Source of the DNA: Mycobacteriales bacterium
Lineage (GTDB): Bacteria; Actinomycetota; Actinomycetes; JAFAQI01; DASSKL01
Assembly: GCA_035690485.1 (NCBI GenBank)
Contig: DASSKL010000102.1
Location: 64,063 to 102,413 of the forward strand
Direction of reading: 5' to 3'
DNA length: 38,351 nucleotides
Positions 35,646 through 38,351 of this stretch are shown in pieces (within the stretch, counting starts at the first letter, position 1; the number at the start of each line of letters is the position of its first letter). Below the pieces are notes generated by a model, which was given only the letters and a program-made list of their open reading frames with translations, made no database searches and was not told where the DNA came from. The position numbers were made by a program, and so were the translations under genes.

Positions 35646-35681
35646 AGGCCGGCTGGTCCGCAGTCGGTTACAAGCCGGCCT
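35646..35681 (+). terminator. Hairpin downstream of P450 gene
   Basis: AGGCCGGCT (35646-35654) and AGCCGGCCT (35673-35681) form a perfect 9-bp stem around an 18-nt loop, 45 nt after the stop. No T-run follows, as is common for actinobacterial terminators. The rest of 35602-35813 shows no gene. Confidence 0.5.
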
Positions 35682-35813
35682 GATTCCCTGCCGCTACGAC
35701 GCGCCGGGGCAGTTCGTTGCGGGCGCTTCTTCCTCCTTGGGGAACCGCTGAGGGGTGCTCTCGCCGCGTCGGCAGTGCGCTGTTTTTCCTTGTCCACAGG
35801 CGTTTTCTGTACG

Positions 35814-35842
35814 CCGAAACTGTCAGACCTCACGCGTAGTGT
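35814..35842 (+). promoter_or_regulatory. Leaderless promoter of DUF222-HNH copy 2
   Basis: CCGAA (35814-35818), an 18-nt spacer, TAGTGT (35837-35842), 7 nt, then ATG 35850. This is the same arrangement as before copy 1. A CCTTGTCCACAGG string (35788-35800) just upstream also matches the copy 1 leader. Confidence 0.6.
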
Positions 35843-35849
35843 CGGTCGC

Positions 35850-37013
35850 ATGTTGGAGTTGCTGACCCGGCTGGCGGGGACCGACCCGTGGGAGCTGTCT
35901 CCCGTGGATCGGCTCGACGCGCTCGCCGACTGGGAGCGGGTCAGCGCCTGGGTGGAGGCCCGCAAGGCTGCGTGCCTGGCGGCAGCGGCTGCTCCCGACC
36001 CGGACGATCCCCTGGACAGTGAGGACTTCACCCGCGAGCACGTTGCTCTCGCGCTCACCATCTCACCGGCAGCCGCGCACCGGCGCATCGAGCACGCGAA
36101 GGTGTTGGATGGTCGGCTGATCGCCGCCCGTGACGCGATGGAAGCCGGTCAGCTGTCGGTGATCCAGGCGATCGGGCTGATCGAGGAGACGCAGGCGGTC
36201 GACGACGACACCGCGCGACTCGTGACCAAGCAGGTGCTGGACAAGGCGGTCGAGCTGACACCGGGCCGGTTCCGCAACGTTGTCCGGCGGGCCGTGATCG
36301 CCGCCGACCCGGAAGGGGCGGCACAGCGGCGGGAGCAGGCGCGGGCCGGCCGGCAGGTGCAGCACTGGAACGAGCCGGACGGCATGTTCACGCTGTGCGC
36401 GCAGCTCACCGCCGAGCACGGCCATGCGGTCTGGCAGGCCCTCACCCGCACAGCCGAGACGTGGACCGACGACGAGCGGACCCTGGACCAGCGCCGGGCC
36501 GACGCGCTGGTCGCCCTGTGCACCGGACAGGCCGAAGCGCCGCAGCTGCAGCCGCTCGTGCAGGTCACGATCGACCTGCCGACCGCGCTCGGCCTAGCGG
36601 ACAATCCCGTCTCGCTGCCCGGCTACGGACCACTGCCGCCAGCGGTGGGCCGGGCGCTGGCAGGAGACGCGGACTGGCAGCGGTGGATCACCGACCCGGT
36701 CAGCGGGGAGCTGCTCGACCTCGGCACCCCGCGCTACCGGCCGAGCCGCAAACTGCGGGAGTTCATCCAGGCCCGCGACCGGCGCTGCCGGTTCCCCGGC
36801 TGCACCACGCCGGCCCAGCGCGCCGACCTGGACCACCGGATCCCCCACGGCACAGGCGGGAAGACCGACCGGGACAACCTCGTGCCGCTCTGCCGGCGGC
36901 ACCACCGGCTCAAGACGTTCACCCGCTGGCGTTACCGGCGCCTGCCCGACGGCACCGTCGAGTGGACCGATCCGCACGGCCGCACCTGGCGCGACCCACC
37001 CCAACGGGAATGA
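35850..37013 (+). CDS. DUF222 / HNH endonuclease protein (13E12-repeat type), copy 2
   Basis: 387 aa, collinear with copy 1 from the start (MLELLTRLAGTDPWELSPVD) to the end (WRDPPQRE). It has the helical DUF222 domain and then the HNH domain: CRFPGCTTPAQ, DLDHRIPHGTGG, LCRRHHRLK. It lacks the Gly-rich insertion of copy 1 and ends at the presumed ancestral TGA. All HNH residues expected for catalysis are present. Role unproven. It is the last intact plus-strand gene before the decayed island. Confidence 0.9.
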   Translation: MLELLTRLAGTDPWELSPVDRLDALADWERVSAWVEARKAACLAAAAAPDPDDPLDSEDFTREHVALALTISPAAAHRRIEHAKVLDGRLIAARDAMEAGQLSVIQAIGLIEETQAVDDDTARLVTKQVLDKAVELTPGRFRNVVRRAVIAADPEGAAQRREQARAGRQVQHWNEPDGMFTLCAQLTAEHGHAVWQALTRTAETWTDDERTLDQRRADALVALCTGQAEAPQLQPLVQVTIDLPTALGLADNPVSLPGYGPLPPAVGRALAGDADWQRWITDPVSGELLDLGTPRYRPSRKLREFIQARDRRCRFPGCTTPAQRADLDHRIPHGTGGKTDRDNLVPLCRRHHRLKTFTRWRYRRLPDGTVEWTDPHGRTWRDPPQRE

Positions 37014-37040
37014 ACTCATATTCTTCCCGGCCGGGCTGGT

Positions 37041-37205
37041 GTGGTTCTGGCAGTCCTGCGCCCGATGCACGGGGCACCGCTGTGGCGCAACCGCGACTTC
37101 ATGCTGCTGCAGTCGGGGCAGTTGCTGTCGGCCTTCGGGTCGGGCCTATCGGGGATCGCATATCCGCTGTTGGTGCTTGCGCTGACGCATTCGGCCGCAA
37201 AGACG
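37041..37205 (+). pseudogene. Truncated MFS transporter (N-terminus only)
   Basis: About 55 codons read as an MFS_3 N-terminus (PLWRNRDFMLLQSGQLLSAF, GSGLSGIAYPLLVLALTHS). Homology stops abruptly near AAKTGY at about 37205, after the first one or two helices of a protein that should have about twelve. The frame runs on into unrelated sequence. This marks a recombination or deletion junction. Confidence 0.75.
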
Positions 37206-37210
37206 GGATA

Positions 37211-37333
37211 CGTCAGCGCAGGTCATCGAGGACGCGATCCGGTCCCGACTCGCAACCGAAGGCGTCGGGCGGGAGATTCGGGCACGGATCGGCGAGGTCC
37301 TCGACGACGATGCCCATGGTGTCCATCCGTTGG
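37211..37333 (+). pseudogene. Possible gene fragment fused after the truncated MFS gene
   Basis: In the frame starting ACG 37211 the translation reads TSAQVIEDAIRSRLATEGVG and then REIRARIGEVLDDD, which looks like a real helical protein segment, perhaps the second helix and tail of a small ribbon-helix-helix-like protein. There is no start codon at a suitable place and the frame runs through without a natural end. Low certainty. Confidence 0.3.
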
Positions 37334-37384
37334 ACTGCCACGCGACAACCGTATGGACAGCAGGACCTCTTACGCCGAGGCCAC

Positions 37385-37399
37385 TGCCGCGAAGCGGCA
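37385..37399 (-). terminator. Hairpin after YoeB-like gene
   Basis: TGCCGC (37385-37390) and GCGGCA (37394-37399) form a perfect 6-bp stem with a 3-nt loop, directly after the toxin stop on the minus strand. No U-run follows. Confidence 0.4.
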
Positions 37400-37401
37400 C
37401 C

Positions 37402-37656
37402 TCAGTAGTGGTATCGAGCCTGCAGGATCACCAGGTCGTCGTCGTCGACGAGATGCACGAGCCGGTGCTCCTCGGTGATTCGTCGCGACCATGCTCCGAA
37501 GAGGACGTCGCGGAGCTGCCCCGGCCTGCCGATGCCGGTGAATGGGTCGCGAAGGGCGTCGTCGATGAGCCGGTTGATCCGCGTGAGCGTTGCTCGATCG
37601 GTCTGGACCCAGTGCTGGTAGTCCTCCCAGCCATGCGGCGTGAAGACAAGCCTCAC
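37402..37656 (-). CDS. YoeB-family toxin, probably catalytically impaired
   Basis: 84 aa, identical in length to E. coli YoeB and alignable without gaps (WEDYQHW; NRLIDD; GAWSRRITEEHRLVHLV; ARYHY). YoeB is a ribosome-dependent mRNA endonuclease. Of the key residues, Arg65, His83 and Tyr84 are kept, but catalytic Glu46 is Gly (RPGQL where E. coli has KPEPL). This predicts loss or strong reduction of cleavage. GTG 37656 overlaps the antitoxin stop (GTGA), the usual order antitoxin then toxin. Confidence 0.9.
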   Translation of the reverse strand: MRLVFTPHGWEDYQHWVQTDRATLTRINRLIDDALRDPFTGIGRPGQLRDVLFGAWSRRITEEHRLVHLVDDDDLVILQARYHY

Positions 37657-37810
37657 CGTTGCAGCTCGTGCTCCTCGCGCTTACCAGCCAGCGCCTGCTC
37701 GAGGCTCTCCAGAAGCCGGCGGGCGTTCTGGGGCCCGTGCAGAAGGTGCGCTGTCTCTTGTAGCGCGTCGTACTCCTGACGGGAGAGCAAGACGGCGTCC
37801 CCGCGGCGCG
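37653..37810 (-). pseudogene. YefM-like antitoxin remnant (N-terminus lost)
   Basis: The C-terminal two thirds of a YefM antitoxin is clear: SRQEYDALQETAHLL, GPQNARRLLESLEQALAGK. The family's N-terminal dimerisation and operator-binding part (about 30-35 residues, YSEAR-type) is missing. The open frame continues upstream to 37904, but that part is translated from the tRNA-Sec fragment and flanking sequence, not from a YefM gene. The retained part is the region that wraps around YoeB, so it might still bind toxin if translated. Confidence 0.75.
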
Positions 37811-37851
37811 ACGTGAACTCAGCCGTCGACCGCACCGGCCCGGACGCCGGA

Positions 37852-37917
37852 CAGGTGGCGGAGGCGGATGGGAATCGAACCCGCCGATGGGGGTTTTGTG
37901 ACACCCTTCGCCACCTG
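37852..37917. repeat. 9-bp inverted repeat enclosing the tRNA-Sec fragment
   Basis: CAGGTGGCG (37852-37860) and CGCCACCTG (37909-37917) are perfect inverted copies 48 nt apart. The left copy overlaps the CCA end of the tRNA fragment. This may be an integrase arm or core arrangement, or an RNA stem. Confidence 0.5.
37856..37884 (-). tRNA. 3'-terminal fragment of tRNA-Sec (probable attachment-site scar)
   Basis: On the minus strand the order is GGG, T-loop TTCGATT, T-stem strand CCCAT, CCGCCTCC, G, CCA. Between the T-stem and the discriminator there are 8 nt, not 7; an 8-nt acceptor strand with a G discriminator is the hallmark of bacterial tRNA-Sec. The 5' T-stem strand is GCGGG, so only three of five T-stem pairs are Watson-Crick. 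No matching GGAGGCGG 5' acceptor, anticodon arm or TCA anticodon lies upstream. The match therefore starts at about 37882 and runs through the CCA. That is the part duplicated when an element integrates at a tRNA 3' end. Confidence 0.7.
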
Positions 37918-37927
37918 GCACTTCGGC

Positions 37928-37977
37928 CGCACGGCAGACAGAGTTATACCGTGCGACCTGCGGAAACTTCTTTCCGC
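37928..37977. repeat. Two adjacent hairpins beside the tRNA-Sec fragment
   Basis: CGCACGG (37928-37934) pairs with CCGTGCG (37949-37955) around a 14-nt loop. GCGGAAA (37960-37966) pairs with TTTCCGC (37971-37977) around CTTC. Both stems are perfect 7-mers only 4 nt apart. Confidence 0.6.
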
Positions 37978-38260
37978 GACCGCCCGCGACGGACCGCTGC
38001 GTACCGACGGTAACCGCCCTACCCACTAATGATCTTCGGGCTTTTCCGGGCTTTCTTGCGTACGCAACATCAACCAGAACCTGCACAACAGCTGCATGAC
38101 GCCCGCGCCGCACTTCACGTGAATCCTCTCCCCCCCGACGTCGGCGGCAACGGGGTCGTAACGACTGTTCGCCGACCCGGCAAGTCGATTCCTCGCCCGC
38201 GCGGCGCGCGTACAGCATTTCGACCGAAAGATGTCGTGTCCGCCTGTCAACGCTCAACGA
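37978..38260. other. Intergenic region without a supported gene
   Basis: No convincing coding sequence is seen on either strand. Visible elements are two CGGGCTTT direct repeats (38037-38044, 38047-38054) and a 12-bp perfect palindrome TTGCGTACGCAA (38056-38067). Base composition is less GC-rich than in the first 35 kb. Confidence 0.5.
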
Positions 38261-38351
38261 TCAATCTTCGACGCTGACGGGCTGGCCAACACGTTCGCCG
38301 CTGACAAACGGCATGTCGAGGTCGAGGTCGAGGTCGCCTGGCGGTGCGCAC
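38261..38351 (-). CDS. C-terminus of an unidentified protein (5' end outside window)
   Basis: Reading left from the window edge on the minus strand, 29 residues end at TGA 38261-38263. They contain CAPPGDLDLDLDMPFVSGER and then VGQPVSVED, with a natural-looking composition. A GAGGTC-type repeat encodes the three LD pairs. No family is recognised and the segment is short, so this could still be a chance open frame. Confidence 0.4.
   Translation of the reverse strand, partial: CAPPGDLDLDLDMPFVSGERVGQPVSVED

Noticed and set aside
37330-37779. Plus-strand frame of 149 codons
   Set aside because: Antisense to the YoeB/YefM genes, which have clear homology.
37811-37904. N-terminal part of the antitoxin frame as genuine protein
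   Set aside because: These codons are read from the tRNA-Sec fragment and flank, and bear no resemblance to YefM N-termini.
37856-37917. tmRNA or alanine-type tRNA end
   Set aside because: The discriminator is G, not A, and the acceptor strand is 8 nt; tmRNA needs A73 and a 7-bp acceptor.
37856-37960. Complete tRNA-Sec gene
   Set aside because: No complementary 5' acceptor strand, no D-arm and no TCA anticodon in a correct loop; only the 3' T-arm and acceptor part matches.
38026-38277. Frames of 74-82 codons on both strands near the right edge
   Set aside because: Mutually overlapping, compositionally random, and crossing the palindrome and repeats; no motif or ribosome site.

Overview
The window is very GC-rich, with GC-dominated third codon positions. 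It carries marker families of Actinomycetota: SepH, DUF3039, mycothiol-linked enzymes (MDMPI fold, Rv2466c-like DsbA), F420/LLM oxidoreductase, WS/DGAT acyltransferase, dodecin and DUF222-HNH (13E12-type) proteins. It is a chromosomal stretch of a high-GC actinobacterium; genus cannot be read from it. Most of it is housekeeping or conserved-accessory DNA in short, tightly overlapping operons. The right end (about 35.6-38.35 kb) is accessory and partly decayed.

Layout. 1-2743: fused LivF-LivG-type ABC ATPase (cut by the window edge) and a secreted, C-terminally anchored protein. 2785-4279 (minus): DsbA-family thiol oxidoreductase and an MDMPI-fold protein. 4445-8730 (plus): MaoC hydratase coupled to an amidase, lipoprotein, SRPBCC protein, VOC protein. 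8932-10179: DUF222-HNH copy 1. 10170-12387 (minus): panC-panD-panB. 12517-14648: WS/DGAT and metallo-beta-lactamase-fold hydrolase. 14668-17108: LLM oxidoreductase, sepH, a small protein, DUF3039. 17213-19753: two paralogues of a conserved unknown family flanking a class II aldolase and a TauE/SafE permease. 19898-23706: secreted anchored protein, TldD and TldE. 23711-24271: dodecin, then a small Cys/His protein behind an unusual leader. 24273-26073 (minus): moaA-mobA-DUF6457. 26095-31858 (minus): CocE/NonD-type hydrolase, thioesterase, selA, selB. 31929-35601: TesB, MFS exporter, small membrane protein, cytochrome P450. 35850-37013: DUF222-HNH copy 2. 37041-38351: truncated MFS gene, decayed YoeB/YefM toxin-antitoxin pair, the 3' end of a tRNA-Sec gene, clustered inverted repeats, and the tail of an unidentified gene.

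How it works together. selA and selB make and deliver selenocysteine; moaA and mobA make the guanylated molybdenum cofactor. The usual client of both is a Mo/Sec formate dehydrogenase, but no such gene, no selD and no complete selC lies in the window. The only tRNA-Sec sequence is a 3' fragment of about 27 nt at 37856-37882. It keeps the diagnostic 8-nt acceptor strand and looks like the scar an integrative element leaves at a tRNA gene.

The most unusual regulatory structure is at 23979-24095. A promoter-like element is followed 8 nt later by a GTG. That GTG opens a 26-codon reading frame ending in an ATGA overlap with the next gene. The frame's first half is also a near-perfect 13-bp hairpin followed by a T-run, the layout of a translation-sensitive attenuator. 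Several genes also show a TANNNT box 6-7 nt before the start codon, the signature of leaderless actinobacterial mRNAs, including both DUF222-HNH copies.
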